From assembly GCF_002355475.1 (NCBI RefSeq), contig NZ_AP014862.1, forward strand, positions 4,526,001 to 4,590,000: DNA of 64,000 nt, given 5' to 3'. The notes under the pieces were generated by a model. The model was not told the origin of the DNA and made no database searches. It worked only from the letters and a program-made list of their open reading frames with translations. Below are positions 37,322-47,419 of the stretch, one piece after another (the stretch's first letter is position 1; each line of letters starts with the position of its first letter). The position numbers and the translations under genes were made by a program. Source of the DNA: Pseudomonas furukawaii (GTDB lineage Bacteria; Pseudomonadota; Gammaproteobacteria; Pseudomonadales; Pseudomonadaceae).

Positions 37322-37458
37322 GGGCGGCACGATAACCCAACCCGGGCAGGCGTTCACGCCAGAATAGTATCGGTTTCGGCCACCAACCCCGGCATAAGCG
37401 CCGCGCCCCGCTGGATAACCTGCGAGCCGTTCCCACAACGACAACGCAGGAGAACGAC

Positions 37459-38412
37459 ATGGCGAAGCTCCATACGGACGGGCACGGCAACCACCCCGGC
37501 GCCCGGCGCAGCACCACGCCCTTGCAGGCGATCGAGAAACGCCTTCCGCTGCGGGTGCTGAGCGAGGCCGACTGGCAGCACTGGACCCGCAAGGGTTACG
37601 TGATCGTGCGCAACGCGGTCAGCGCCGCCGAGGCCGATGCCGTGGTGGCGATGCTCTGGCGGTTCCAGGAAATGGACCCGGACGATCCGTCCACCTGGTA
37701 CCGGCCGCAGTTGCGCGAACACCGCATGACCGAGCTCAACAACACCGGGATGGTCGAGGTCTACCACCACCAGAGCCTGTGGGACACCCGGCAGAACCGG
37801 CGCGTCCATGACGCCTTCGTGGATATCTGGGACCGCGAGGACCTCTGGGTCGCCATCGACCGGGCCAACCTCAACCCGCCGAACAAGGCGGCCCGCGCAG
37901 CGGGGACCAGGGATGGCTTCATCCATTTCGACGTCGATGTTTCGCAACGCCCCCTGCCCGTCGCCGCCCAGGGCGTCCTCTCACTGGCTCGGCAGGACGA
38001 GGACGTCGGCGGCTTCCAGTGCGTGCCCGGAATCTTCGAGGAGATCGAGCACTGGTGGGCGCGCCAGCCCGAGGGCGCCAATCCGTTCAAGCCGGATATC
38101 GGCGAGCACCCCATCGAGAACGTCCGCCTCGACAAGGGCGACCTGCTGATCTTCAACAGCCTGCTGCCCCACGGGGTGCGCCCCAACCGGTCGGAGAACC
38201 GCGTGCGCCTGGCGCAATACATCTCCATGTTCCCCGCGGACTTCGACAACGAGCCCCTGCGCCAGGCGCGCATCCGCACCTGGGCGGAACAGACCCACCC
38301 GGAAGGCGACCCCTTCCCGGGGGACCCCAGGGCGTACGAACGCCGGCACTTCGAGCGCGCCCGGCTCGACGCGCATGGGCGTCGGCTGCTGGGGCTGGAT
38401 CCCTGGCCCTAG
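37459..38412 (+). CDS. Phytanoyl-CoA-dioxygenase-family (PhyH) oxygenase
   Basis: A 317-residue Fe(II)/2-oxoglutarate-type oxygenase. The facial triad can be read as the HxD pair in FIHFDVDV and a distal His in NSLLPHGVRPN, with RVRLAQYISMF supplying the oxoglutarate-binding Arg. Starts MAKLHTDGHGNHPG after AGGAGAACGAC. The substrate is not known; close paralogues hydroxylate small molecules rather than phytanoyl-CoA. It meets the gltS gene end to end with 10 bp between stops. Confidence 0.83.
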   Translation: MAKLHTDGHGNHPGARRSTTPLQAIEKRLPLRVLSEADWQHWTRKGYVIVRNAVSAAEADAVVAMLWRFQEMDPDDPSTWYRPQLREHRMTELNNTGMVEVYHHQSLWDTRQNRRVHDAFVDIWDREDLWVAIDRANLNPPNKAARAAGTRDGFIHFDVDVSQRPLPVAAQGVLSLARQDEDVGGFQCVPGIFEEIEHWWARQPEGANPFKPDIGEHPIENVRLDKGDLLIFNSLLPHGVRPNRSENRVRLAQYISMFPADFDNEPLRQARIRTWAEQTHPEGDPFPGDPRAYERRHFERARLDAHGRRLLGLDPWP

Positions 38413-38422
38413 GCGCAAGGCC

Positions 38423-39868
38423 TCAGTCGGCCGGGCGCGGGAGCGTCAGGGTCACCCGCAATCCGCCGGCGTGCAGGTTGCGCAGGCTGACCTCGCCACC
38501 GTGGCTGTGGGCCAGGTTGCGGGCGATCCCCAGGCCCAGGCCGTAGCCCTGCTTGTGACCGGCGAGGCGGAAGTGCGGCTCGAAGACCTGGCCGAGCTTC
38601 TGCTCCGGCACGCCGGGGCCTTCATCGTCGACATGGAGGACGAAGGCCTCGGCGCTGTCCTCGATGCGCAGGTGGGCGCGCTCGCCGTACTTCAGGGCGT
38701 TGTCCACCAGGTTGCCGATGCAGCGGCGCAGGGCCAGGGGCTTGCCCGGATAAGGGGCCAGGGCACGCCCTTCCAGGGTCACCTTGTCCCGGTAGGGTTC
38801 GGCCAGGACCTGCAGCAGGTGGTCGAGGTCCACCGGCTCGATGTTCTCGTGGATGTCGGTGTCCTTCACGCACTGCAGGGCACCCTTCACCAGCAGCTCC
38901 AGCTCGTCCAGGTCGCGGCTGAACTTCGCCTGCAGCGCCTCGTCCTCCAGCAGCTCCACCCGCAGGCGCAGCCGGGTGATGGGAGTGCGCAGGTCGTGGG
39001 AGATGGCGCTGAACAACTGGCTGCGCTCGTTCAGGTAACGGCTGATGCGCTCGCGCATGCTGTTGAAGGCGCGGCTCACGTCGGCCACCTCGCTGCCGCC
39101 GGCCTCCGGCAGCGGCTCCACCTCGGCGCCCAGGGACATCTCCCGCGCGGCCCGCGCCAGGCGTTTCAGCGGACGGCTCTGCCAGTGCACCAGCAGGCCG
39201 ATGAAGAGCAGCAGGAAGGCGCCGGTGATGAGGATGAACCACAGCTGCTGGTCCGCCAGCCCCTGGTCCTCCAGGCCGGCGTAAGGCTCCGGCAGCAGGG
39301 ACGCGAGGTAGAGCCACTCGTCGCCGCCGATGCGGATCTGGGTGACCAGTACCGGCGGGTTCAGGGGTTCCAGGGTCAGGGCGTAGTGGGCCCAGGAGCG
39401 CGGCAGCTCGTCCAGCTTCAGGCCGCCGTTGAACAGGCGCAGGTCGTCGGGTCCGACGAAGTGCAGGGACATCTCGACGTCCTTGCCCAGGCGCTCGCGA
39501 AGCACCTGCTCCACCTCCTCCAGCACCGCCCGCTTGCGCGGGGTTTCCGGCAGCACGCGCATGTCCAGGGGCTTGTCGTTGAGGGAGACGAAGAAGCGGG
39601 TGCCGCCCATGCTGCGCAACTGGTCGAGCACCATGGGCCGGTAGCCGAGCGGCAGCGAGCGGATGTAGCTGACGCTGGCCGCCATGGACTGGCCGAGGCT
39701 GCGGGCGCTGGTGAGCAGGCCGTCCAGCTGGCTGGCGCGCAGTTGCGAGAGCCAGATGAAACTGGACAGCGCCTGGGCCACCAGCACCACCAGCAGGGTG
39801 AGGAACAGCATCCGCCCCAGCAGCGAGCGGGGCACCAGGCGCAGGGCGGGACGCAGGCGCTCAGGCAT
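38423..39868 (-). CDS. gltS: Sensor histidine kinase of glucose uptake
   Basis: A 481-residue membrane kinase (also called GtrS). Two membrane segments flank a periplasmic sensor (MLFLTLLVVLVAQALSSFIWL and WFILITGAFLLLFIGLLVHW). HAMP follows, then the H-box FSAISHDLRTPITRLRLRVE with the phosphorylated His, N-box NLVDNALKYG and G-boxes DEGPGVP and GYGLGLGI. Its gene overlaps gltR by 8 bp. In Pseudomonas it senses 2-ketogluconate or 6-phosphogluconate and drives gltR. Confidence 0.88.
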   Translation of the reverse strand: MPERLRPALRLVPRSLLGRMLFLTLLVVLVAQALSSFIWLSQLRASQLDGLLTSARSLGQSMAASVSYIRSLPLGYRPMVLDQLRSMGGTRFFVSLNDKPLDMRVLPETPRKRAVLEEVEQVLRERLGKDVEMSLHFVGPDDLRLFNGGLKLDELPRSWAHYALTLEPLNPPVLVTQIRIGGDEWLYLASLLPEPYAGLEDQGLADQQLWFILITGAFLLLFIGLLVHWQSRPLKRLARAAREMSLGAEVEPLPEAGGSEVADVSRAFNSMRERISRYLNERSQLFSAISHDLRTPITRLRLRVELLEDEALQAKFSRDLDELELLVKGALQCVKDTDIHENIEPVDLDHLLQVLAEPYRDKVTLEGRALAPYPGKPLALRRCIGNLVDNALKYGERAHLRIEDSAEAFVLHVDDEGPGVPEQKLGQVFEPHFRLAGHKQGYGLGLGIARNLAHSHGGEVSLRNLHAGGLRVTLTLPRPAD

Positions 39869-40589
39869 GGTGCTGCGGCGTGACCTGGGCCGCCAGCAGG
39901 TAGCCCGCGCCACGCACGGTGCGGATCAGTCGCGGGGCCTTGCCGGTGTCCCGCAGGCGCTGGCGCAGGCGGCTCACGGCCATGTCGACGATGCGTTCCA
40001 GGGGCATCACCTCGCGGCCCCGGGTGGCGTTGGCGATGGTGTCGCGGTCGAGGATCTGCTGCGGGTGGTCGAGGAACAGCTTGAGCAGGGCGAAGTCGGC
40101 GCCGGAGAGGATCACCTCCTCGCCGTCGAGGTGGAACAGCCGGTGGCTGACCATGTCCAGGCGCCACTCGTCGAAGGCCAGCACCTCCGTCGTGCGCTCC
40201 TGGGCGAAGCCGACCCGACGCAGCAGCGCCTTGATCCGCGCCAGCAGCTCGCGGGGGCTGAAGGGCTTGCCCAGGTAGTCGTCAGCCCCGAGCTCCAGGC
40301 CGATCACCCGGTCCGCCTCGTCGGAGCTGGCGGTGAGCATGATGATGGGCACCTGGGCCAGCCGCTGGTGGGCGCGCACCCAACGGCAGAGGCTGAAGCC
40401 GTCCTCGTCGGGCAGCATCACGTCGAGGATCACCAGGTCCGCCGGCGCTTCGGCCATGGCGTGGCGAAAGCCCTCGCCATCGGCCACGCTGCGCACCTGG
40501 AAGCCGGCGCGGCTCAGGTAGGTTTCCAGCAGTTCGCGAATTTCCTGGTCATCGTCCACCAGGAGTATGGATTTTCCGGCTTGGCTCAC
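39861..40589 (-). CDS. gltR: Response regulator of glucose uptake
   Basis: A 242-residue OmpR-type regulator. The receiver domain has LVDDDQEIRELLETY, phospho-acceptor Asp in VILDVMLPDEDG, and KPFSPRELLARI; a winged-helix C-terminal domain ends RTVRGAGYLLAAQ. It controls transcription of gts and the porin. Translationally coupled to gltS. Downstream of glk on the same strand, after a 190-bp repeat-containing gap. Confidence 0.9.
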   Translation of the reverse strand: MSQAGKSILLVDDDQEIRELLETYLSRAGFQVRSVADGEGFRHAMAEAPADLVILDVMLPDEDGFSLCRWVRAHQRLAQVPIIMLTASSDEADRVIGLELGADDYLGKPFSPRELLARIKALLRRVGFAQERTTEVLAFDEWRLDMVSHRLFHLDGEEVILSGADFALLKLFLDHPQQILDRDTIANATRGREVMPLERIVDMAVSRLRQRLRDTGKAPRLIRTVRGAGYLLAAQVTPQHHA

Positions 40590-40643
40590 GTGGGCCTTCC
40601 CCTGTTGTTATGGGTCATGTCCGTCTGGATGCAGGGCGTTGGC

Positions 40644-40727
40644 GTAGGGTGGATGACGCTCTTTTCATCCACCTGTCGGCGTCGATGCATAACCATCGGT
40701 GGACCGGTGAAGCGTGGTCCACCCTAC
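40644..40727. repeat. Dispersed inverted repeat GTAGGGTGGA...TCCACCCTAC
   Basis: GTAGGGTGGATGACGCTC facing GTGGTCCACCCTAC. Same family as 16289-16374. It lies between glk and gltR. Confidence 0.7.
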
Positions 40728-40779
40728 ATCAGGCGCCGTGCCGGGAACGTGCAACGCGTCTGCTTCCTGCGTTTGCGCC

Positions 40780-41739
40780 TCAGGCCTGCAAGGCCTGCTG
40801 GAGCGCCACGCCCGCGCCTTCCAGGCCCGGGTATTCGGCGGTGACCAGCCAGACCGGCACACCACCGAAGTAATCGCTCATGCACCCCTTGCTGGCGAAG
40901 GCGCGGGCGAAGCCGCTGCGCTGGAAGAACCCGGCGAAGCGCGGCACCACGCCGCCGACGATGTAGACGCCACCCCGGCCGCCCACCGTCAGCACATTGT
41001 TGCCCGCCACCCGGCCGAGCCAGGTGCAGAACAGCTCCAGCACCTCCTCCGCCACGGGGTCGCCGGCCAGGGCGGCCGCGCTCACCTCGGCGGGCGAGGC
41101 CAGGCGCGGCGGATTATCCTCCACGGCGCACAGCGCCCGGTAGAGCTGCAACAGGCCATTGCCACTGAGCACATTCTCGGCGCTGACATGGCCGAGCTGG
41201 CCGTGCAACTGCTGCCAGAGCCGCGCTTCCCGCAGGCTGCCCACCGGCAGGTCGACATGGCCGCCCTCACCCGGCAAGGCCTTCCAGCGCCCCGCCCCCA
41301 GCGGCAGCAGGGTGCCGACGCCGAGGCCGGTGCCTGGCCCGATCACCACGGCCGGCGCCTCGGGATCGGCCTCCCCCGGGCAGATCGGCAGGCGTTCATC
41401 GTCGCGCAGCCGGGTCATGCCCAGGGCCATGGCGGTGAAGTCGTTGACCAGCAGCAGCTCGCTCACCCCGAGGGTCCGGCAGAAGGCCGAGCGCGACAGC
41501 CGCCAGTGGTTGTTGGTGAAACGGAAATGCTCGCCCCGCACCGGTCCCGCCACCGCCAGGCACACAGCGCCGAGGCTGCCCGGCGCCAGGCCCTGCGCGG
41601 CCAGGTAGTGACTGATGGCCTGTTCCGGTCCGGCGAAGTCGGCGGTGGCCAGCACCCGAACCGACTCCAGGCGCGAATCCCGCCAGAGGGCGAATCGCGC
41701 ATTGGTCCCGCCGATATCCCCCACCAGCGCCAGCTTCAC
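40780..41739 (-). CDS. glk: Glucokinase
   Basis: A 319-residue ATP-dependent glucokinase of the ROK/Glk type: [19 protein letters not shown] (phosphate 1), [10 protein letters not shown] (catalytic Asp), [11 protein letters not shown] and GEGGHVDLP. It makes glucose-6-phosphate for Zwf. It overlaps edd by 4 bp and is probably co-transcribed with it under HexR. Confidence 0.95.
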   Translation of the reverse strand: MKLALVGDIGGTNARFALWRDSRLESVRVLATADFAGPEQAISHYLAAQGLAPGSLGAVCLAVAGPVRGEHFRFTNNHWRLSRSAFCRTLGVSELLLVNDFTAMALGMTRLRDDERLPICPGEADPEAPAVVIGPGTGLGVGTLLPLGAGRWKALPGEGGHVDLPVGSLREARLWQQLHGQLGHVSAENVLSGNGLLQLYRALCAVEDNPPRLASPAEVSAAALAGDPVAEEVLELFCTWLGRVAGNNVLTVGGRGGVYIVGGVVPRFAGFFQRSGFARAFASKGCMSDYFGGVPVWLVTAEYPGLEGAGVALQQALQA

Positions 41740-43562
41740 GTCAGGCGCTCCAGGTTGCGGGTGAAAGCGCTGGCGCCCTGCTCCGCTGTGCTGAAGGCCT
41801 CGCGCATGAAGGCGAACAGCTCGCGGCCGGTACCGACGTTCTCTTCCAGGTCCCAGCGGGCCGGCTCGCGGGCGGCGAACTCGGCGGCGTCCACCTTCAC
41901 CTCCAGGGTGCCGGCCACGCCGTCCACGCGGACGATGTCGCCATCGCGCACCCGCGCCAGCGGGCCACCGTCGAAGGCTTCCGGGCAGACATGGATGGCC
42001 GCCGGGATCTTCCCCGAGGCGCCGGACATGCGGCCGTCGGTCACCAGCGCCACCTTGAAGCCCCGGTCCTGCAGCACGCCGAGGAAGGGCGTCATCTTGT
42101 GCAGCTCGGGCATGCCGTTGCTGCGGGGACCCTGGAAGCGCATCACCGCCACCAGGTCGCGGTCCAGTTCGCCGGCCTTGAAGGCATCGGCCAGGGCCTG
42201 CTGATCATGAAATACCCGCACCGGGGCCTCCACCACCTGGTGCTCCGGCGCCACGGCGGAAACCTTCATCACCCCGCGCCCCAGGTTGCCCTCCATCACC
42301 CGCAACCCACCTTCGGGCGAGAACGGCCGGCTGACCGGCCGCAGGATGCTGTCGTCCAGGCTGGCAGCGGCGCCCTCGCGCCAGACCAGCCTGCCGCCTT
42401 CGAGGAAGGGCTCGCGGGTGTACTGGCGCAGGCCCGGCCCCATCACCGTGTTCACGTCCTCGTGGAGCAGGCCGGCATCCAGCAGTTCGCGCACCAGGAA
42501 GGCGACGCCGCCGGCGGCGTGGAAGTGATTGATGTCGGCCTTGCCGTTGGGATAGACGTGGGCCAGCGTGGGCACCACTTCGGAGAGCTCGGCCATGTCC
42601 TGCCAGGTGAGCTGGATGCCCGCCGCCTGGGCGATGGCGGGCATGTGCAGGGTGTGGTTGGTGGAGCCGCCGGTGGCGTGCAGGGCGACGATGGAGTTGA
42701 TCAGCACCTTCTCGTCGACGATCTCCGCCAGGGGCAGGAAGCGTCCGCCCTGCTGCGTGAGCCGGGTGACCTGGTGCGCGGCCTCCTGGGTCAGGGCCTC
42801 CCGCAACGGGGTGCCCGGATTGACGAAGGAGGCGCCGGGAAGGTGCAGGCCCATGATTTCCATGAGCATCTGGTTGGTGTTGGCGGTGCCGTAGAAGGTG
42901 CAGGTGCCGGGGCTGTGGTAGGCCTTCATCTCCGACTCCAGCAACTCATCGCGGCTGGCCTTGCCCTCGGCGTAGCGCTGGCGCACCTCGGCCTTTTCCT
43001 TGTTGGACAGGCCCGAGGGCATCGGGCCGGCCGGGACGAAGATGGCGGGCAGATGACCGAAGCGCAGGGCGCCCATCATCAGCCCGGGGACGATCTTGTC
43101 GCAGATGCCGAGGAAGAGCGCGCCGTCGAACATGTTGTGGGACAGCGCCACGGCGGTGGACAGGGCGATCACCTCGCGGCTGGCGATCCCCAGTTCCATG
43201 CCCGGCTCGCCCTGGGTGACGCCGTCGCACATGGCCGGAACGCCGCCGGCCACCTGCCCCACGGAACCGATCTCGCGCAGCGCGCGGCGGATCTTCTCCG
43301 GGTAGTCCTCATAGGGCTGGTGGGCGGAGAGCATATCGTTGTAGGCCGTGACGATGGCGATGTTGGCCGAATCCATCAGGCGCAGGCGCTGCTTGTCGGT
43401 GCCGCCGCAACCGGCCACGCCGTGGGCGAAGTTGGCGCATTGCAGCTTGCCGCGCTGGGGCCCGTCGCTGGCCGCCTTGTGGATCATTGCCAGATAGCGT
43501 TCGCGGGTCGCGCGGCTGCGCTCCACCACTCGCCGGGTTACCTCAAGGACGCGGGGATGCAT
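41736..43562 (-). CDS. edd: 6-phosphogluconate dehydratase
   Basis: A 608-residue [4Fe-4S] dehydratase that converts 6-phosphogluconate to KDPG. Cluster cysteine regions are [10 protein letters not shown] and [22 protein letters not shown] and [11 protein letters not shown] are conserved ILVD/EDD blocks. First gene of edd-glk-(gltR-gltS). In P. putida edd is divergent from gap-1; here the divergent neighbour is instead a small secreted peptide and ohr. Confidence 0.95.
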   Translation of the reverse strand: MHPRVLEVTRRVVERSRATRERYLAMIHKAASDGPQRGKLQCANFAHGVAGCGGTDKQRLRLMDSANIAIVTAYNDMLSAHQPYEDYPEKIRRALREIGSVGQVAGGVPAMCDGVTQGEPGMELGIASREVIALSTAVALSHNMFDGALFLGICDKIVPGLMMGALRFGHLPAIFVPAGPMPSGLSNKEKAEVRQRYAEGKASRDELLESEMKAYHSPGTCTFYGTANTNQMLMEIMGLHLPGASFVNPGTPLREALTQEAAHQVTRLTQQGGRFLPLAEIVDEKVLINSIVALHATGGSTNHTLHMPAIAQAAGIQLTWQDMAELSEVVPTLAHVYPNGKADINHFHAAGGVAFLVRELLDAGLLHEDVNTVMGPGLRQYTREPFLEGGRLVWREGAAASLDDSILRPVSRPFSPEGGLRVMEGNLGRGVMKVSAVAPEHQVVEAPVRVFHDQQALADAFKAGELDRDLVAVMRFQGPRSNGMPELHKMTPFLGVLQDRGFKVALVTDGRMSGASGKIPAAIHVCPEAFDGGPLARVRDGDIVRVDGVAGTLEVKVDAAEFAAREPARWDLEENVGTGRELFAFMREAFSTAEQGASAFTRNLERLT

Positions 43563-43589
43563 GAAATCGACTCCAGGTAGCGGATGAAT

Positions 43590-43607
43590 TTGTTCTTATA
43601 GAAACAA
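43590..43607. promoter_or_regulatory. Secondary HexR-like inverted repeat near edd
   Basis: TTGTT-N8-AACAA, about 28 bp upstream of the edd ATG. The spacer is longer than the TTGT-N7/8-ACAA consensus, so binding is less sure than at 43655. Confidence 0.4.
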
Positions 43608-43654
43608 CGATAACGCCATTCAATGAACAAAATCAGCATCAACCGAAAAATATT

Positions 43655-43669
43655 TTGTTATTACAACAA
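43655..43669. promoter_or_regulatory. HexR operator upstream of edd
   Basis: TTGTTATTACAACAA is an exact TTGT-N7-ACAA match to the published Pseudomonas HexR consensus and is itself a perfect palindrome around the central T-A. It lies about 93 bp upstream of the edd start. Confidence 0.8.
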
Positions 43670-43908
43670 CAAAACATGAAAGCTGGGCCAAGGTTTCAGC
43701 CAGGACGGCTCGCAGCATAGCGCCGCGCCGGGGCCGAAACCTATTTCAACGCGCAGACCGAGGTCCTACTTATTCCAAAAAAGTCATCTCGATAGCGCCA
43801 AGTGTTCTAACAAATAACTTGCGCACTAAATAACACAGCAGTAAATTTCATCTCACCAAATCACTTAGCGCACAAAACATTAACGAACAAATCAACTGGA
43901 GAACCGCC

Positions 43909-44040
43909 ATGACAGCCCTGATCACCTTCGCCGCCGTCCTCGCATTCTCGTCCGCCAGCTTCGCCGACGACGCCCAAGCCAAACGCGACAACAACGGCGG
44001 TGCGCACTACCCGGAATGGCTGATCAACCACGACGGCTGA
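43909..44040 (+). CDS. Small secreted peptide (43 residues)
   Basis: Too short for routine gene calls but well supported: ATG preceded by CTGGAG, codon use like the neighbours, and a signal-peptide-like N-terminus MTALITFAAVLAFSSASFA with a cleavage site before DDAQ. The mature part DDAQAKRDNNGGAHYPEWL is polar and ends INHDG. It lies 53 bp upstream of ohr on the same strand and may share its transcript. I do not recognise a family; the function is unknown. Confidence 0.65.
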   Translation: MTALITFAAVLAFSSASFADDAQAKRDNNGGAHYPEWLINHDG

Positions 44041-44093
44041 TCCTGTCCACCTTCAACCACCACCCCTGAACATCGTCACCTGAGGAAATCACC

Positions 44094-44519
44094 ATGAGCA
44101 TCGAAAACGTTCTCTACCGCGCCTACGCAGAAGCCACCGGCGGCCGTGACGGCCGCGCCATCTCCTCCGACGGCGTACTCGACGTCAGCCTGACCACCCC
44201 CCGTGAACTGGGCGGTGCCGGCGGCGAAGGCACCAACCCCGAGCAACTGTTCGCGGCCGGCTACTCCGCCTGCTTCCTGGGCGCCCTGAAGTTCGTCGCC
44301 GCCCGGGACAAGCACAACCTGCCGAAGGACACCTCCATCGAGGGCATCGTCGGCATCGGCGCCATCCCCAACGGCTTCGGCATCGAGGTGGAGCTGCGCA
44401 TCGACCTGCCCGGCCTGGACCGCCAGGAAGCCCGCGCCATCATCGACAAGGCCCACATCGTGTGCCCCTACTCCAACGCCACTCGCGGCAACATCGACGT
44501 GACCCTGACCCTGGTCTGA
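44094..44519 (+). CDS. ohr: Organic hydroperoxide resistance protein
   Basis: A 141-residue OsmC/Ohr-family thiol peroxidase that reduces organic hydroperoxides. The two redox cysteines are in [16 protein letters not shown] and [16 protein letters not shown]. The length and N-terminus ([22 protein letters not shown]) are typical. An OhrR repressor gene is not adjacent in this window. Confidence 0.95.
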   Translation: MSIENVLYRAYAEATGGRDGRAISSDGVLDVSLTTPRELGGAGGEGTNPEQLFAAGYSACFLGALKFVAARDKHNLPKDTSIEGIVGIGAIPNGFGIEVELRIDLPGLDRQEARAIIDKAHIVCPYSNATRGNIDVTLTLV

Positions 44520-44536
44520 GGCCGGCGGTGAACCCG

Positions 44537-44564
44537 GGCGGGCCCCGCAAGAGGCCCGCCTTTT
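44537..44564 (+). terminator. Intrinsic terminator after ohr
   Basis: GGCGGGCC-N8-GGCCCGCC followed by TTTT, 18 bp after the ohr stop. Confidence 0.85.
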
Positions 44565-44691
44565 CCGTTTCGGGAGCGGCGTGCGCAGGGTGCGCCACGC
44601 GGCCCGGCCCGTCGCAACCGGTTACCACGCCACCCTGTGCAGCCGGTGAATGGCTTCTAGAATGAGGCTCTTACCCCATCAGGAGCCCTCC

Positions 44692-45009
44692 ATGATCCTC
44701 TCCACCACCCCCACCCTCGAAGGCCGCGCCATCCGTGAATACAAGGGCATAGTCGTCGGCGAGGCGATCCTCGGCGCCAACGTCTTCCGCGACCTTTTCG
44801 CCGGTATCCGCGACATCATCGGCGGCCGCTCCGGCGCCTACGAGAAGGAACTGGCCAAGGCCCGCGAGATCGCCTTCGAGGAACTCTCCGAAAAGGCGCA
44901 GAAGCTCGGCGCCAATGCCGTGGTCGGCATCGACATCGACTACGAGGTGGTGGGCCAGAACGGCAGCATGCTGATGGTCAGCATCAGCGGCACCGCCGTG
45001 GTCGTCTGA
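44692..45009 (+). CDS. YbjQ-family (UPF0145) protein
   Basis: A 105-residue conserved protein starting [19 protein letters not shown] after AGGAG. The block [29 protein letters not shown] and [12 protein letters not shown] are characteristic. It forms pentamers in known structures; the cellular role is unknown. It meets the transglycosylase gene tail to tail with one base between the stops. Confidence 0.88.
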   Translation: MILSTTPTLEGRAIREYKGIVVGEAILGANVFRDLFAGIRDIIGGRSGAYEKELAKAREIAFEELSEKAQKLGANAVVGIDIDYEVVGQNGSMLMVSISGTAVVV

Positions 45010-45010
45010 G

Positions 45011-46489
45011 TCAGCTCTTCCGGTCCTTCGCCATCTGCTTGTCCCGTGCCAGCTTGTAGGCCACGTAGTACTTGTAGATGTTGCCCACGTAGTCCACGGT
45101 CTCGCGCCCCACTATCCGCGCGGCGGCGTGCTCGACGTTGCCGAACCAGACGTTCTTGTCCAGGCCCGACTTTTCCGCCAGCCGGCGGAACTTGCGCAGG
45201 TTGCCGGGGCCGGCGTTATAGGCGGCGAAGGTCATCAGCGTCCGGTTCAAGGGCGTCAGCGCCGGGTCGGCCAGGTACTTGTCGGCCAGCAGGCGCATGT
45301 ACTTGCTGCCCGCCTCGACGTTCCGGTCGGCGCTCTTGTCGATGCCCTCGATTCCCACGGCGGGATCGGCGGCGGTGCTGGGCAGCAGCTGCATCACCCC
45401 CACCGCCCCGCGATGGCTGCGGGCGCTCTGGTCGAGCTGGGATTCCTGGTACCCCTGGGCCATCAGCATCAGGTAGTCGAAGTCGTAGGTGCCGGCGTGC
45501 TTCTCGAACAGCGCCACCAGCTGGGCGAAGCGCTTGAGCTCCTCTTCGTCGGTGGCGTTGTAGAGCGCCTTGCTGTTCTTCACGTACTTGTTGCGCAGGG
45601 TGTTGCCGAAGGCGGTGCCCAGCTTGTGGGCCTTGGCGAAGCGGGCCAGCACGGCCTTGAACTGGGGGCTGTCCTTGCGAATGGCCCAGGCGATGGAGGT
45701 GTCGTCGCGCACCGGGTAGTCCTCGTGGATCACCAGATCCTCCAGCATCGGTTGCCAGGTCAGGGCGAGGTAGCGGTCCACCACCGTGGCGTTCACCAGC
45801 CCGGCATTGACCATTTCCAGCAGGTCCTCGGACTCCAGGTTCTCGTCCGCCGGCTTGAGGGTGATGGGCGCCAGTCCCTGCTCGCGGAAACGCTCGTTCA
45901 GCTGGATCAGGTGCTCGTAGTAGCTGCTGGACGCACGCACCATGACTTCCACGCCGGACAGGTCCTCCAGCCGGGCGATCGGCACGCTCCTGGGACCGGT
46001 CACCAGCACTTCGTGAATGCCGCTGGCGAAGGGCTCGGAGAAGTCCACCTGGGCCTCGCGCCTGTGGGTGATGGCCAGGCCTCCGGCGGAAATGTCCCCG
46101 ACCCCGGCCACCAGCTTGGGAATCAGCTCATCGCGGGCCACGGGAATGAACATCACCCGCCAGCGCAGGGATTTGCTCGGGTGGGGATACGAGCGGTTCA
46201 ACCAGTCCTCGAAGGCCTTGCCGATCTCGTAGGTGATGCCGAGCTGCCGCCCCCGGTCCACCGCGAAGAAGGTCTTGCTGTAGGGCACCAGGAGGCGCAC
46301 CAGCCGTCGCTCCCGCATGCCCTCGAAGTCCCCCGTCCAGGCATCGGGGACCGGCAGCACCATGGCGTCCACCTCCGCCTCCTCGGCGGCGCTGAGTTCG
46401 GCGCTGGGCAGATCCTCCCCCCAGGCCACGGCCAGCTGCAGGCACAGCACCAGGCCCAGCAGCAGACGCAGCGGATTCACGCGGCCCAT
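45011..46489 (-). CDS. MltF-like lytic transglycosylase
   Basis: A 492-residue exported protein. Signal peptide (MGRVNPLRLLLGLVLCLQLAVAWG), an extracellular-solute-binding (SBP_bac_3) domain at about 60-300, and a C-terminal SLT domain with the catalytic Glu in MAQGYQESQLDQSARSHRGA, then GVMQLLPSTA and AAYNAGPGN. MltF proteins cleave peptidoglycan glycan strands at the envelope. This is probably a paralogue of the housekeeping MltF. Start at 46489 (ATG after a GTG). Confidence 0.88.
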   Translation of the reverse strand: MGRVNPLRLLLGLVLCLQLAVAWGEDLPSAELSAAEEAEVDAMVLPVPDAWTGDFEGMRERRLVRLLVPYSKTFFAVDRGRQLGITYEIGKAFEDWLNRSYPHPSKSLRWRVMFIPVARDELIPKLVAGVGDISAGGLAITHRREAQVDFSEPFASGIHEVLVTGPRSVPIARLEDLSGVEVMVRASSSYYEHLIQLNERFREQGLAPITLKPADENLESEDLLEMVNAGLVNATVVDRYLALTWQPMLEDLVIHEDYPVRDDTSIAWAIRKDSPQFKAVLARFAKAHKLGTAFGNTLRNKYVKNSKALYNATDEEELKRFAQLVALFEKHAGTYDFDYLMLMAQGYQESQLDQSARSHRGAVGVMQLLPSTAADPAVGIEGIDKSADRNVEAGSKYMRLLADKYLADPALTPLNRTLMTFAAYNAGPGNLRKFRRLAEKSGLDKNVWFGNVEHAAARIVGRETVDYVGNIYKYYVAYKLARDKQMAKDRKS

Positions 46490-46522
46490 CACTCACCACC
46501 TTCGCCGGGATCGGCGAGCCTG

Positions 46523-47341
46523 TCAGAAGCGTTCCTCGATCATCCGGAAGGGATAGGACGCGGCCTTGTACTTGCCCAGCTTGCCGCGCTTGGGCAGCGT
46601 AACCTTCTGGTCGCGGGTCAGGTCCTTGTAGGGAATCTGCTTGAGCAGGTGGCTGATGAGGTTCAGGCGCACCCGCCGCTTGTCCTCGGAGCGCGCCATG
46701 AACCAGGGCGCCCAGGACGTATCGGTGGCGGCGAACATCTCGTCCCGGGCGCGGGTGTAGTCATCCCAGCGGGTGTAGGACTTGAGGTCCATGGGTGACA
46801 GCTTCCAGATCTTGCGGCCATCGTCGATGCGGTCCCGCAGTCGACGGGTCTGCTCCTCGGCGCTCACTTCCAGCCAGTACTTGATGAGGATGATCCCCGA
46901 CTCGACCATGATTTTCTCGAACAGGGGCGTCACCGTCAGGAACTTGTGGACCTGCTCCTCGGTGCAGAAACCCATGACCCGCTCCACGCCCGCGCGGTTG
47001 TACCAACTGCGGTCGAAGATCACCACCTCACCGGCCGCTGGCATATGGGCCAGGTAGCGCTGGGCGTACATCTGGGACTTTTCCCGCTCGGTGGGAGCCG
47101 GCAGCGCCACCACCCGGAACACCCGGGGACTGACCCGCTCGGTGATGGCCTTGATGGTGCCGCCCTTGCCGGCGCCATCGCGCCCCTCGAACACGATGCA
47201 GACCTTCAACCCCTGGTCCACCACCCACTGCTGGAGCTTCACCAGCTCCACATGCAGGTTCTTGAGTTCCTTCTCGTAGTCCTTGCGCCCCAGTCGCTCC
47301 GTCGTCGACTCGGCGACCGCCTTCTTCTTGCCCTTTGCCAT
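46523..47341 (-). CDS. ppk2: Polyphosphate kinase 2
   Basis: A 272-residue PPK2-family enzyme transferring phosphate between polyphosphate and nucleotides. Walker A is EGRDGAGKGGTIKAI, Walker B IFDRSWYNRAGVERVMGFC, and a lid region RSEDKRRVRLNLISHLL follows. The one-domain length corresponds to class I (NDP phosphorylation). Start at 47341 (MAKGKKKAVAESTTERLG). Confidence 0.92.
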   Translation of the reverse strand: MAKGKKKAVAESTTERLGRKDYEKELKNLHVELVKLQQWVVDQGLKVCIVFEGRDGAGKGGTIKAITERVSPRVFRVVALPAPTEREKSQMYAQRYLAHMPAAGEVVIFDRSWYNRAGVERVMGFCTEEQVHKFLTVTPLFEKIMVESGIILIKYWLEVSAEEQTRRLRDRIDDGRKIWKLSPMDLKSYTRWDDYTRARDEMFAATDTSWAPWFMARSEDKRRVRLNLISHLLKQIPYKDLTRDQKVTLPKRGKLGKYKAASYPFRMIEERF

Positions 47342-47419
47342 GACCAGTGCCCCTCGTGGATGCCGATCACTAAAAGCTAGCTGAGCGCCGAAGACTTGCA
47401 GGCCGTGCCCCGAAAAAGG

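Larger units (their letters stand above)
43563..43908. promoter_or_regulatory. AT-rich divergent promoter region of edd and the 43909 peptide
   Basis: No gene is visible. The half near edd carries the HexR-type sites listed separately. The half near 43909 is AT-rich (AAATAACACAGC, AAACATTAACGAAC) and should contain the promoter for the small peptide and ohr. Confidence 0.6.
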
